From: Tenacibaculum sp. 190130A14a
GTDB taxonomy: Bacteria; Bacteroidota; Bacteroidia; Flavobacteriales; Flavobacteriaceae
DNA: 64,000 bases
Reading direction: 5' to 3'
Assembly (NCBI RefSeq): GCF_964048965.1
Contig: NZ_OZ040189.1
Coordinates: forward strand, 1,364,001 to 1,428,000
This document shows, in pieces, positions 34,379 through 43,086 of this stretch; position 1 is the stretch's first letter; the number at the start of each line of letters is the position of its first letter. The position numbers and the translations under genes were made by a program. The notes beneath the pieces were generated by a model. That model did not search any database and was not told the origin of the DNA. It was given only the letters and a program-made list of their open reading frames with translations.

Positions 34379-34411
34379 TTTGATGTAAAAGTGTAATTTT
34401 AGGTTATCAAA

Positions 34412-35266
34412 ATGATAACAATTGCCTTTGATAAATATAAGTATGATCGTCCATTGGCAATGGACTTTTTTAAGATAGAAGAAAATAACGAGTTTCTTTT
34501 AACTGAAGAAGTCCATGATACTGATTTTTTTGAAATATTCTTTTATGATGAAGCCGATGGGTATGTGGTGTTGGATGGAGAAAAGATATTACTGAGAAAG
34601 GGGCTGTTTTTATTTGTGTCTCCTTATCAAAAAAGAAGTTGGGTTGTAGATGAAAACAAAGTAAAAGGATGGGCAGTTATTTTTGAAAAGGAGTTTTTAG
34701 CCAATTTTTTCTCAGATAAACTATTTGTGTACCGACTTCAATATTTTTACAATAAAAGTGTACTTACAACTTTCGAATCAGAAGAATTACTTTCTATCTT
34801 TAATCATACGATTTTCAATGAAATTCAAAATGAAATAATCAATTTTAAAAGTGATTCAAGACATATTTTGAGAGCGCTGTTGTATTATATTTTAATTAAA
34901 ATGAATCGTGTATTTTGTGAGAAATATCAATTGGATAGTGAAACTCAATTAAATAACAATGCTTACTTGTTTAAAGAAGCTTTAGAACAAAACTATCGAC
35001 ATAAACATAAGGTAAATGACTATGTTTCTTTACTAAATGTGAGTAGAATAACCTTGAATCAATCTGTTAAAAAACAATTCAATGTTACCGCAACAGAAAT
35101 GATAAAAGATCGCATTATTTCAGAAGTAAAAACACAATTAATTCATTCTACTAAAACTATATCAGAAATAGCCTACGATTTAAACTTTTCTGAACCTAAT
35201 AATTTAATCCGACTGTTTAAATTGAAAGTAGGAACTCCTCCAAATCAATATAGGTTATCAAAATGA
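34412..35266 (+). CDS. AraC family transcriptional regulator
   Basis: 284 residues. A cupin-type sensor half (LTEEVHDTDFFEIFFYDEADGYVVLDGEKILLRKGLFLFVSP) and a C-terminal double helix-turn-helix (VNDYVSLLNVSRITLNQSVKKQFNVTATEMIKDR, ISEIAYDLNFSEPNNLIRLFKLKVGTPPNQYR). It is upstream of a two-domain NTF2-like lipoprotein gene and may regulate it. Inducer unknown. Confidence 0.92.
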   Translation: MITIAFDKYKYDRPLAMDFFKIEENNEFLLTEEVHDTDFFEIFFYDEADGYVVLDGEKILLRKGLFLFVSPYQKRSWVVDENKVKGWAVIFEKEFLANFFSDKLFVYRLQYFYNKSVLTTFESEELLSIFNHTIFNEIQNEIINFKSDSRHILRALLYYILIKMNRVFCEKYQLDSETQLNNNAYLFKEALEQNYRHKHKVNDYVSLLNVSRITLNQSVKKQFNVTATEMIKDRIISEVKTQLIHSTKTISEIAYDLNFSEPNNLIRLFKLKVGTPPNQYRLSK

Positions 35267-35312
35267 TAGTTTTTAATCTGTATTAGATATCTTCAGAAAT
35301 AGCACTTGTCTA

Positions 35313-35415
35313 TAATTTTGTACCTGTAAATAAACTTTAATTGATTTTTAGTTTATGATTGATTAGAGCTGCCTTTTCGGTAGTTAAGGTAGCTTTTCAA
35401 TTTAAAAATCAGTTA
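35313..35415 (+). promoter_or_regulatory. Promoter and structured leader of the double-NTF2 lipoprotein gene
   Basis: A -7 box TAATTTTG lies at 35313-35320, about 130 bp before the ATG. In the leader, TAATTGATTTTTA (35338-35350) pairs with TAAAAATCAGTTA (35403-35415) at 12 of 13 positions. Inside it, AGCTGCC (35367-35373) pairs with GGTAGCT (35388-35394) with one wobble, giving one long nested hairpin. No known riboswitch pattern was recognised. Confidence 0.5.
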
Positions 35416-35453
35416 GAGGATATCATAAGAAATCAATCAATTAAAAGTCAATT

Positions 35454-36338
35454 ATGAAAAAAGCAATTGTAATCGCAACAGGAATAGCTTTGTTAGCAGC
35501 TTGTAAAACAGGACAAAAAACAGAATCAAAACAACCAAAAGAAACAACCAATATGGAAGTCAAAAAAGAAAGTTTAAAAGAAACAGCATTAAAAGCACAG
35601 GATGCTTTTTTTAAGGAATATAGTGCAGATGGAATTAAAAAATACTTTACAGAAGATTATATTCAGCATAATCCGCATGTACCAACAGGAAGAGAGCCGG
35701 TTTTAGGGTTTTTAGAACCGTTAAAAAACGCAGGTACTACATCGACCACGCATAGAATATTACAAGATGGAGACTTTATTGTATTACACAATTCGTATGA
35801 CAATGCAGAAGCATTTGGAGGAAAGGAAATGGTAGCTTTTGATGTTTGGAGAATGAAAGACGGTAAAGTAGCAGAGCATTGGGATAATTTAACTCCTAAA
35901 GTAGTGCAAACTGCTAGTGGAAGATCACAAGTAGATGGTCCAACTGAAGTAACAGATCTAGATAAAACAGATGCTAATAAAGAATTGGTTAAAAAGTTTG
36001 TAGATGATGTATTGTTTGGTAATGCTCCAGAAAAAATTACAGAATATGTTAGTACAGAACAATATGATCAGCACAATCCGTTAGTAAAAGACGGTTTAGA
36101 AGGATTAAATGAAGCTATTACCTATTTAACTTCTCAAAACAATATGTTTATATACAAGAAAGTACATAAAGTTTTAGGAGAAGGAAACTTTGTATTAACC
36201 ATGAGTGAAGGAGAGTGGGGAGGAAAGCCACAAGCCTTTTATGATTTGTTTAGAGTAAAAGATGGAAAAATTGTGGAGCACTGGGATGTGATTCAAGAAA
36301 TTCCAGTGAAAATGGCACATGAAAATGGTAAGTTCTAA
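35454..36338 (+). CDS. Lipoprotein with two tandem SnoaL/NTF2-like domains
   Basis: 294 residues. SPII signal MKKAIVIATGIALLAAC (Cys at 17). Two homologous halves follow: FTEDYIQHNPHVPTGREPVLGFL with later FDVWRMKDGKVAEHWD, and VSTEQYDQHNPLVKDGLEGLNEAI with later YDLFRVKDGKIVEHWD. This internal duplication and the YxQHNP and EHWD motifs fit the SnoaL-like polyketide-cyclase fold. Enzyme activity unknown. It stands behind a structured leader and ends at a terminator. Confidence 0.88.
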   Translation: MKKAIVIATGIALLAACKTGQKTESKQPKETTNMEVKKESLKETALKAQDAFFKEYSADGIKKYFTEDYIQHNPHVPTGREPVLGFLEPLKNAGTTSTTHRILQDGDFIVLHNSYDNAEAFGGKEMVAFDVWRMKDGKVAEHWDNLTPKVVQTASGRSQVDGPTEVTDLDKTDANKELVKKFVDDVLFGNAPEKITEYVSTEQYDQHNPLVKDGLEGLNEAITYLTSQNNMFIYKKVHKVLGEGNFVLTMSEGEWGGKPQAFYDLFRVKDGKIVEHWDVIQEIPVKMAHENGKF

Positions 36339-36352
36339 ATATTTTATAAAAG

Positions 36353-36381
36353 CCTCGACATTAAGAATGTTGAGGTTTTTT
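36353..36381 (+). terminator. Terminator of the double-NTF2 gene, overlapping the next start codon
   Basis: CCTCGACATT / AATGTTGAGG with an AAG loop (one wobble) and TTTTTT. The ATG at 36367 of the following gene lies in the 3' arm of the stem. Confidence 0.8.
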
Positions 36382-36762
36382 CTTAAAAAGAATCTAAGAA
36401 ATTTACTATTAGTTTTAGTCTGTATAGGGTGTTTTAGCTGTCAACAAAATAAAGAAACAATGAAGAAACCATATGTTATAGAAGTAACTACTTTTCAATA
36501 CAAAAACACGATTGATAAAAATGACTATTGGGAAGAAGACGCAAAAGTAGAAGAGAGATATACGAGTAACCAAAAAGGGTTTATTCGAAGAGAAAGTGGT
36601 TTTTCAGAAGAGAATAATGAAGTTGTAGTGGTCGTTTATTGGGAAACAAATGAAGATGCAGAAAAGTCTATGCAAAAGTTTATGAAAGATACATCAGTGG
36701 CTAAGTTTGCCAATATGATAAATCCAACTACACTGATAATGAAACGTTATACTGTGAAATAA
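36367..36762 (+). CDS. Antibiotic biosynthesis monooxygenase-like lipoprotein
   Basis: 131 residues from the ATG at 36367, chosen because MLRFFLKKNLRNLLLVLVCI followed by GCFSC is a lipoprotein signal; the first in-frame ATG at 36319 lies within the previous gene, and a cytosolic start at 36460 is possible. The domain IEVTTFQYKNTIDKNDYWEEDAKVEERYT and VVVVVYWETNEDAEKSMQKFM fits the ABM/ferredoxin-like dimer fold. The start codon sits in a terminator hairpin, so expression may depend on readthrough or on an internal promoter not seen here. Confidence 0.7.
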   Translation: MLRFFLKKNLRNLLLVLVCIGCFSCQQNKETMKKPYVIEVTTFQYKNTIDKNDYWEEDAKVEERYTSNQKGFIRRESGFSEENNEVVVVVYWETNEDAEKSMQKFMKDTSVAKFANMINPTTLIMKRYTVK

Positions 36763-36780
36763 GAAGTATACTTAGATATG

Positions 36781-36806
36781 AATCCTGTTTAGAACAGGAT
36801 TTTTTT
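36781..36806 (+). terminator. Terminator of the ABM-like gene
   Basis: AATCCTGTT / AACAGGATT, 9-bp stem with TAG loop and T-run. Confidence 0.88.
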
Positions 36807-36830
36807 ATGTAGTAATTTTAGAAGAAACCG

Positions 36831-36838
36831 TACATTTG
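36831..36838 (+). promoter_or_regulatory. -7 box giving a probably leaderless mRNA
   Basis: TACATTTG fits TAnnTTTG, with its last G 4 bases short of the ATG at 36843. A third regulator gene with this arrangement. Confidence 0.5.
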
Positions 36839-36842
36839 AGTA

Positions 36843-37751
36843 ATGCAACACTTCAAAACGATATCAGATTATTGCAAGGCTATTCAAATACCAGCTCCAA
36901 AACAAGCTTATTTTGATATTCGAACTTTTGAGGAAAACATGCCAACGGTGGTTGCTAAAATGCCTTCTTTTAAGCACGAGTTTTATGCAATAGCAATAAA
37001 GGTAGAAGGTTCTGGAAAAGCAATTTCTGGACATCATACCAATTTTCCAGAAGGAGCTACTGTATTTTTTAATACGCCATTTCAATTAATTTCATGGGAT
37101 ATTTTGCCTGATTGGGAAGGGTATTATTTAATGTTTTCAAAAGAATTTATTACACAATCAAAACACTTACAACAACTACTAAGTGAGTTTCCATTTTTAA
37201 AAATAGATCAATCCATTCCTTTTGAAGTAAAGCCAGAAGAGGTTTCTAAATTGCTAACGATATATGAAGGGATTTATGAGGAACAGCAAAATTTAAAGAA
37301 AGATTCACCTCTTATAATAGAAGCGCAGGTTTTGGTATTGTTGAATTTTGTAAGACGATTCTTTAATGTGCAAGTAACCAAACAAGATGCTGAAATTGCT
37401 TTCCGAAAAGCAGATGTCAACTTATTATCGAGATTTCAAACCTTAATAGAAACAAGTTTTTATGAAAACACTTTGGTAGTTAAAAGAACGCACTCACCAA
37501 GTTACTATGCTGAGTTATTAGCAATTCACCCAAATCATTTAAACGCTACAGTAAAACAAATAACAGGTCATACTGCAAAGGCGCATATTAACAATCATAT
37601 TCTTCGTTTGGCTAAATCTCGTTTACTGCAAACACAAATGAGTATTAAAGAAATTGCCTATTCATTACATTTTAGTGCTCCCAATAATTTCAATAGTTTT
37701 TTTAAAAAACATATTGGACAAACTCCCAATTCATTTAGAAAGAATAGTTAG
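36843..37751 (+). CDS. AraC family transcriptional regulator
   Basis: 302 residues. N-terminal sensor domain of the AraC type (VKVEGSGKAISGHHTNFPEGATVFFNTPFQLISW). C-terminal double helix-turn-helix (SPSYYAELLAIHPNHLNATVKQITGHTAKAHINNH, SIKEIAYSLHFSAPNNFNSFFKKHIGQTPNSFRK). It lies upstream of three same-strand lipoprotein genes (37973-40070), likely targets by position only. Confidence 0.92.
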   Translation: MQHFKTISDYCKAIQIPAPKQAYFDIRTFEENMPTVVAKMPSFKHEFYAIAIKVEGSGKAISGHHTNFPEGATVFFNTPFQLISWDILPDWEGYYLMFSKEFITQSKHLQQLLSEFPFLKIDQSIPFEVKPEEVSKLLTIYEGIYEEQQNLKKDSPLIIEAQVLVLLNFVRRFFNVQVTKQDAEIAFRKADVNLLSRFQTLIETSFYENTLVVKRTHSPSYYAELLAIHPNHLNATVKQITGHTAKAHINNHILRLAKSRLLQTQMSIKEIAYSLHFSAPNNFNSFFKKHIGQTPNSFRKNS

Positions 37752-37786
37752 ATTTTATTGAAGACATGCAGTTGTCAGTTTGAGTG

Positions 37787-37825
37787 TTTTTACGAAGTGA
37801 AAATGTATCGAGAACTTTTCTATGT
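37787..37825. repeat. REP-like intergenic sequence, copy A (degenerate)
   Basis: A stretch with ACGAAGT-GAAAATGTATCGAGAACTT resembles the intergenic element at 50369-50440, which has ACTGAAATTGTATCGAGAAGTT. Such elements are common between genes in marine Flavobacteriia (from memory). The 220-bp gap 37752-37972 holds nothing else I can support. Confidence 0.4.
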
Positions 37826-37972
37826 AACTAAACTTCTTGTTACAGAATTCCTTTGAACCCTTATTTAAAACAAAGATTTCCTCCCTTTCTTTGTTTTTTA
37901 TACTTCTTGATTTGATTCTATAAACTTTTACGAGAAAAGCTGTCAGACCTTTGTATCATCAAAACAAATGAT

Positions 37973-38497
37973 ATGAGAGCAATAACAATTTTTATACTAA
38001 TACTATCCTTGTTCGGATGTCAATCACAAAAAACTCATACAATTATGAACGAAACTATAGCAATACAAGAAACTGTAATTAAAATGTTCGTCAATTCTGA
38101 TGAGCGAAATTGGAGTGAAGTTGAAAAGCAATTTGCTTCAAAAGTGAATTTAGATTATTCCTCTATGACTGGAAATCCTGCTTCGGAAGTTTCACCAACC
38201 GAAATTACTTCAGGTTGGAAAACAGTATTACCTGGTTTTACTTATACACATCATCAATTAGGAAATTTTATTACCGAAAGTAATGGAAGTAGAGCCCATT
38301 CTTTTTGTTACGGAACTGCCACACATTTTATAGAAGATGAAAATGGAAGTGTATGGACGGTTGTAGGAACATATGATTTTAATCTAGAAAAAATAGATAA
38401 CAACTGGAAGATTACTTCGATGACTTTTAACTATAAATACCAAGAGGGGAATGGGAAGCTAATTGAGAAGGCAATTGAAAATGTAAAAGCAAACTAA
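37973..38497 (+). CDS. NTF2/SnoaL-like lipoprotein
   Basis: 174 residues. Signal MRAITIFILILSLFGC (Cys at 16). The mature domain (IQETVIKMFVNSDERNWSEVEKQF, then WKTVLPGFTYTHHQLGNF and VGTYDFNLEKIDNNWKITSMTFN) fits the SnoaL-like fold, which includes dehydratases and cyclases but also many proteins of unknown role. First of three closely spaced genes; the next begins 1 bp after its stop. Confidence 0.85.
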   Translation: MRAITIFILILSLFGCQSQKTHTIMNETIAIQETVIKMFVNSDERNWSEVEKQFASKVNLDYSSMTGNPASEVSPTEITSGWKTVLPGFTYTHHQLGNFITESNGSRAHSFCYGTATHFIEDENGSVWTVVGTYDFNLEKIDNNWKITSMTFNYKYQEGNGKLIEKAIENVKAN

Positions 38498-38498
38498 A

Positions 38499-39038
38499 AT
38501 GAAAAAGCTATTCACCTTAGTAACAATAACATTCTTTTTATCCTGTACTAACAAGGAACTATCAGATAAAGTAGTACAGCAACAAAACCAATTAAAAAAG
38601 TACCAAATGACAGCCAACAAAGCCAGAAAAAATAAAGCAACTGTAAGAGCATTTTATGATGCTTTAACAGCAGAAAATGCCGAGACTGTAGCCAATTTAT
38701 TTGCTGAAGACGCAAAACATATCAATCCTTATCATTCAGGGATATTTCCTAAGGGAGCAAATGGTAAAGAAGCAATTAAAAATTATTGGGAGCCAGTATT
38801 TCCAAATTTTGACGGAATGACATTTCCAATAGAGGAAATATATGCGATGGAAGACCCGAATATTGTTTTTGTAAAATACAAAGGAAACATTCAATTAAAG
38901 AATGGAGAAGGAGTATATAGTAACGATTATTATTCAACCTTTAAATTCAATGAAGAAGGAAAAATAATAGAGTATGTAGAAATTTTTAATCCAATTACTG
39001 CTGCCAAAGGTTTTGGATTAATCGATAAAATCAAATAG
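38499..39038 (+). CDS. NTF2/SnoaL-like lipoprotein
   Basis: 179 residues. Signal MKKLFTLVTITFFLSC (Cys at 16), a short coiled linker, then a SnoaL domain: VRAFYDALTAENAETVANLFAEDA, KEAIKNYWEPVFPNFDGMTFPIEEI and YSTFKFNEEGKIIEYVEIFNPITA. It sits between another NTF2-like lipoprotein and an alpha/beta hydrolase lipoprotein, 6 bp before the latter, so the three probably form one unit. Confidence 0.86.
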   Translation: MKKLFTLVTITFFLSCTNKELSDKVVQQQNQLKKYQMTANKARKNKATVRAFYDALTAENAETVANLFAEDAKHINPYHSGIFPKGANGKEAIKNYWEPVFPNFDGMTFPIEEIYAMEDPNIVFVKYKGNIQLKNGEGVYSNDYYSTFKFNEEGKIIEYVEIFNPITAAKGFGLIDKIK

Positions 39039-39044
39039 TAAGAA

Positions 39045-40070
39045 ATGAAAAAAATACTTGTATTAGCCACAGTCGTTCTATTAAGTGCCTGCGGTAAAAC
39101 AGAAAAAAAGCATACAGAACAAACAGCATTAAAGAAATCTAAAAATAAAGAAGTAACCATGAAAAAAGTCAATTTTAAAAGTGAAGGATTAAACTTAGTC
39201 GGAAATTTATATTATCCAGCAAATTTTGAAAAAGGTAAAAAATACCCTACAATTGTTTCTTCAGGAAGTTGGACAACCGTAAAAGAACAAATGGCAGGAT
39301 TATATGCAAAACGATTTGCAGAAAACGGATTTATAACATTGGCCTTTGATTATAGAAATTATGGAGAAAGTGAAGGGTTACCAAGAGCTTGGGAGAATCC
39401 AGAAATGAAGATTCAGGATATAAAAAACGCAGTAGCCTTTTTAAAAAGCTTACCAGAGGTAGACGAGGATAAAATTGGGGCTTTTGGTGTATGTGCTGGT
39501 GCTATGTATAACTTAATGGCAGCTTCTGAAGATGACGATATCAAAGCGGTTGCTACAACAGCGTCTTGGTTACATGATGGAGAAGCTGTAAAATTGTTTT
39601 ATGGAGGGGAAGAAGGTGTTAAACAACGAATTGAAGCTGCACAAGCAGCTAAAAAGAAATATGCAGAAACAGGTGAGTTTACTTATATCAAAGCAATTTC
39701 AACTACAGATACTACTGCAGCGATGTTTGGGGAGTTTGATTATTATTTAAATCCAGAAAGAGGAGCAATTCCAGAATGGAGTGCAGATCAATTTGCCGTA
39801 GCTACTTGGGAAGATTGGTTAAAGTTAGATCCGTTTCCATCTGCTGCAAAGCTAAATAAACCTTTGTTTATGGTACATTCTGATGGTTGTGTATTACCAG
39901 ATTATACTAAGAAATATTTTGAAGAAGTTTCTTCAGAAGATAAAGAGTTGGTTTGGGTAGCAACAGAATTAGCTTCTCCAATGCATCAATTTGCTTTTTA
40001 CGACCAAGAAAAAGAAGTGAAGTTAGCTGTAGAAAAAACAAGTGCGTTTTTTCAGAGAGTTTTAGAATAA
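39045..40070 (+). CDS. Dienelactone hydrolase-like alpha/beta-hydrolase lipoprotein
   Basis: 341 residues. Signal MKKILVLATVVLLSAC (Cys at 16). The alpha/beta-hydrolase fold has LAFDYRNYGESEG, a nucleophile elbow GAFGVCAGAMYNL with Cys as in dienelactone hydrolase, MVHSDGCVLPDY with the acid and PMHQFAFYD with the His. It is a paralogue of the minus-strand gene at 42003 and shares its lipoprotein anchor. Substrate unknown. Third gene of the NTF2-like set. Confidence 0.88.
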   Translation: MKKILVLATVVLLSACGKTEKKHTEQTALKKSKNKEVTMKKVNFKSEGLNLVGNLYYPANFEKGKKYPTIVSSGSWTTVKEQMAGLYAKRFAENGFITLAFDYRNYGESEGLPRAWENPEMKIQDIKNAVAFLKSLPEVDEDKIGAFGVCAGAMYNLMAASEDDDIKAVATTASWLHDGEAVKLFYGGEEGVKQRIEAAQAAKKKYAETGEFTYIKAISTTDTTAAMFGEFDYYLNPERGAIPEWSADQFAVATWEDWLKLDPFPSAAKLNKPLFMVHSDGCVLPDYTKKYFEEVSSEDKELVWVATELASPMHQFAFYDQEKEVKLAVEKTSAFFQRVLE

Positions 40071-40208
40071 AGAATATAAAAATGGTGTTTGTTGGCAATA
40101 ATAATCAAATATCATTTTTTATAACTTTTTTTAAAGTTAAAATCCCTTTACTTAAAACGTAAATTTTATTAATTTTCGTTTTTGATATTAAATAAAAAGA
40201 TAAATAAT

Positions 40209-40598
40209 TTGAAAGACTATATATTACGAAAAAAAGTCGCTAATAAGTACATAGAGTTTTTAGAAAATGGAGAGGTAGAGAAGGTTATTTCCTTATTTAG
40301 TGATAAAGGAATGGTACAATCACCTTTATACGGTATTAAAAAAGCGAGTGATTTTTATAATGAGTTGGCAAATGATACTTCTAATTCTGAACTTTTTGTA
40401 AAGGGGATTTTTCAGGAGGAAGATTCGAGTCAATTGGCGCTTTATTTTACTTATAAGTGGACGCTAAAAAACAATGAAAAAGTAATGTTTGATGTAGTAG
40501 ATATCATTGAGTTTGATACTCAAAATAGAATAGATAAACTAACCATTATATATGATACGGTGATTGCAAGACAGTTAGTAAGTCAGCTGAAAAATTAA
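40209..40598 (+). CDS. SnoaL/NTF2-like protein, cytoplasmic
   Basis: 129 residues from a TTG at 40209. An upstream TTG at 40182 adds nine residues but follows a T-rich promoter-like stretch, and no ATG occurs before residue 44 of the longer form. The domain (VANKYIEFLENGEVEKVISLFSDKGMVQSPLYGIKKASDFYNELA) is SnoaL-like without a signal. It converges on the AraC gene at 40595, overlapping by 4 bp. A TTG start is a weak point of the call. Confidence 0.65.
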   Translation: MKDYILRKKVANKYIEFLENGEVEKVISLFSDKGMVQSPLYGIKKASDFYNELANDTSNSELFVKGIFQEEDSSQLALYFTYKWTLKNNEKVMFDVVDIIEFDTQNRIDKLTIIYDTVIARQLVSQLKN

Positions 40599-41530
40599 TT
40601 TAAGGAATGAGTCTTAATATACTCTTTAGGACTCATACCTACCTTTTTTTTAAATACTCTTGTAAAATATGCAGGATACTCAAATCCTAATTTATAAGCG
40701 GTTTCTGATATAGAAAGATTCGGATTTAATAATAAGCCTTTTGCTTCTTCAACTAAAAACAAATTAATCTGATCTATTGCAGTTTTTCCGGTTTCAGCTT
40801 TAATGGTGTCACTCATATAGCGATGACTCACATTTAATTGAGCAGCCATCCAATCAACTGATGGAATACCTTCTTCTGCAAATAAATTTTGTTCAAAATA
40901 AGAGTTTAATACTTCTTTAAATTTGGTAATCAAAATCTTGTTATCATCCGTTCTATTGAGAAATTGCCTCTTGTAAAATCGATCCGCATATTTTAGTAAA
41001 GTTTCCAATTGAGAAATAAGAATCTCTTTACTAAACTCGTCTTGATTGCTTTGATACTCTTCTTTAATGTTTTTAAAAATGTCTTTTATAATCTGTTCCT
41101 CTTTAGGAGATAAATGCAATGCCTCATTAACATTATAATTAAAGAAATTATAAGCCTTTATTTTTTCATAAATATCTAAACTACGTATATAATCTTTATG
41201 AAAGGAGATATGATAACTTTCAGAACTAAACACCATATCCTTAAAGGTTAATGATTGATTTGGTGCAGTAAACAACATAGTTCCATTAGTACAATCATAT
41301 TTGGTACGTCCATAAGACAATTCACCAGAAATAATGTTTTTAAAACTAATACTATAAAAATTGCAAGATAAGGTCATAGGTTCGTCAAGAGCATACGAAT
41401 CACATTTAGTTCGCTCACCTTCTTCTAGCTCAGTATGTAATACACTGAAAAGTGGATTTTCAGAATCTGGCAAATCAAAATGTCTATGAAATTCTGATAT
41501 CGTATTAAATTTTAAAATGGGCATTTTCAT
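40595..41530 (-). CDS. AraC family transcriptional regulator
   Basis: 311 residues. N-terminal cupin half (LSCNFYSISFKNIISGELSYGRTKYDC) and C-terminal double helix-turn-helix (SVDWMAAQLNVSHRYMSDTIKAETGKTAIDQI, SISETAYKLGFEYPAYFTRVFKKKVGMSPKEY). It lies 19 bp downstream of the DUF2255 gene on the same strand. The tandem repeats at 43117-43151 before the hydrolase gene are a plausible binding site (inference from neighbourhood). Confidence 0.92.
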   Translation of the reverse strand: MKMPILKFNTISEFHRHFDLPDSENPLFSVLHTELEEGERTKCDSYALDEPMTLSCNFYSISFKNIISGELSYGRTKYDCTNGTMLFTAPNQSLTFKDMVFSSESYHISFHKDYIRSLDIYEKIKAYNFFNYNVNEALHLSPKEEQIIKDIFKNIKEEYQSNQDEFSKEILISQLETLLKYADRFYKRQFLNRTDDNKILITKFKEVLNSYFEQNLFAEEGIPSVDWMAAQLNVSHRYMSDTIKAETGKTAIDQINLFLVEEAKGLLLNPNLSISETAYKLGFEYPAYFTRVFKKKVGMSPKEYIKTHSLN

Positions 41531-41549
41531 ATGTATTTACTCTTTAAAG

Positions 41550-41918
41550 TTACGATATTATTTTAGGAATTAATTCCAAGGTAGAAGCCTCATGTTTTTG
41601 GGTGTTGTATGTCAATCGCATTGCAGGATAAAGCAGCCCTAGTAATTTTCGATATGCCTTGTTAACTTTAGGGTTTACTTCTTCCAGGTCATGAGGAACT
41701 ACGCCGTCAATTTCTATTTCTAGATTACCAATCTTCATAGCGCCACTTGGGTTTATTAAGAAGGCATCGTACCAACTCCTTTTTCCGAATTTATATTGAC
41801 GTACAAAAAAACGTCCTTCAGTTGCAACAATGGTAATGTCTATAAAGTGATGATCTCCACATCTAATTTGATGCACTTTTTTGCTTTGTACTAGTTTTTC
41901 TAATTCTTGTATAGTCAT
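41550..41918 (-). CDS. DUF2255 family protein
   Basis: 122 residues, no signal peptide. HQIRCGDHHFIDITIVATEGRFFVRQYKFGKRSWYDAFLINPSGAMKIG is the pattern of DUF2255, a family of small proteins of unknown role often near flavin-type oxidoreductases and regulators. It lies between the hydrolase lipoprotein and the AraC gene on the same strand. Confidence 0.82.
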   Translation of the reverse strand: MTIQELEKLVQSKKVHQIRCGDHHFIDITIVATEGRFFVRQYKFGKRSWYDAFLINPSGAMKIGNLEIEIDGVVPHDLEEVNPKVNKAYRKLLGLLYPAMRLTYNTQKHEASTLELIPKIIS

Positions 41919-42002
41919 ATTGAACTCTTTTAAAAGAACCTTTTGTTGAGTTTAAACAAAACAAAAGGTTCTAGCGATAGTATGAAGTAATAAAAAGGGC
42001 TG

Positions 42003-43058
42003 TTATTTATTAAAGAACTTTGCTACTGCATCGGTTGATGCTTTAACCGCTTCTGGTTTGTAGTAGAAATCTACATGACTAAACTCATCAAATGCTATTG
42101 TCGTGTTATCATTGGTAAGTTTTGCTATAAACTTCGTAGAGCAAGGAGCAGTAGATGCATTGGTACCATATATGACTAAACTAGGTTGTACAATTTTATC
42201 AGCATAAGCCTCTCCGATAGAAATTAATGACTGCATCGCTTGGTCAGCAATATGTATGTTTGAAGCGTTTTTAACAGTTCCTGGACCTTTTACACCGTCT
42301 TTTCCGTAGTAACTATACGTTTCTCCGGCCATTGCTGGATAAGCTGCTGCTGCAACAAATTCTTTCTTTGTCATCTCATCGTCCAATCCAAATGGAGCGT
42401 GATAATCGGGTTTCCCAGTTTCATATTGCTTTTGCTTAGACGCATTAGCAGCTGCTATCATAGGGTTGGTAACTTCTTTCCCTAACCATTGAAAACCATC
42501 TGCTGCCATCATACCAGAAACCATGGCAATTTTCTTCATTCTATGGTCGGTAACTGCAGCCGATGCGATAATAGAACCACCCTGACAAACACCTAATCCG
42601 TTAATCTCTTCTACAAAAGGTAATGTTCCTAAATAAGATACCGCGTCCCAAGTATTTTCTATTAATCTAAACATATATCTAGATTTTTTATGCTCTCCTG
42701 GTAATGCTGGAGAATCTCCCATTCCTAGATAATCAAACCCTAAGAAAACAAAACCTCTTGCTGCCATTTCTGGTCCATAGGTTGCCATAACTTGTCCTTT
42801 AACTTGTGGAAACGGACTCGCACTTACAATTGCTTTGTACTTTTTGTTTGGGTCAAACCCTTCTGGTAGATATAAATCACCTGCTAATTGTACTCCAAAT
42901 GATGTGAATGTTATACTGTTTTTTCCTGCCTTTAAATTTTCCATGGTATTCGTTGTTTTACTTGTTATGGTATTGTCTGTTATGTTTTTTTGCTCTTGGT
43001 TTTGTTTACAACTTGTTGCAAGAGTAATGACGCTAAATATTGCTATAATTTGTTTCAT
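42003..43058 (-). CDS. Dienelactone hydrolase-like alpha/beta-hydrolase lipoprotein
   Basis: 351 residues. Lipoprotein signal MKQIIAIFSVITLATSC (Cys at 17) followed by an Asn/Thr-rich linker. The fold shows LGFDYLGMGDSPALPGE, a nucleophile elbow NGLGVCQGGSIIAS with Cys, and FSHVDFYYKPE near the end with the catalytic His. It is a paralogue of the gene at 39045. Its promoter has a TAAATTTG box and AraC-type tandem repeats upstream. Confidence 0.9.
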   Translation of the reverse strand: MKQIIAIFSVITLATSCKQNQEQKNITDNTITSKTTNTMENLKAGKNSITFTSFGVQLAGDLYLPEGFDPNKKYKAIVSASPFPQVKGQVMATYGPEMAARGFVFLGFDYLGMGDSPALPGEHKKSRYMFRLIENTWDAVSYLGTLPFVEEINGLGVCQGGSIIASAAVTDHRMKKIAMVSGMMAADGFQWLGKEVTNPMIAAANASKQKQYETGKPDYHAPFGLDDEMTKKEFVAAAAYPAMAGETYSYYGKDGVKGPGTVKNASNIHIADQAMQSLISIGEAYADKIVQPSLVIYGTNASTAPCSTKFIAKLTNDNTTIAFDEFSHVDFYYKPEAVKASTDAVAKFFNK

Positions 43059-43086
43059 TCTTTTTGATTGTTAATGAATTACAGTG

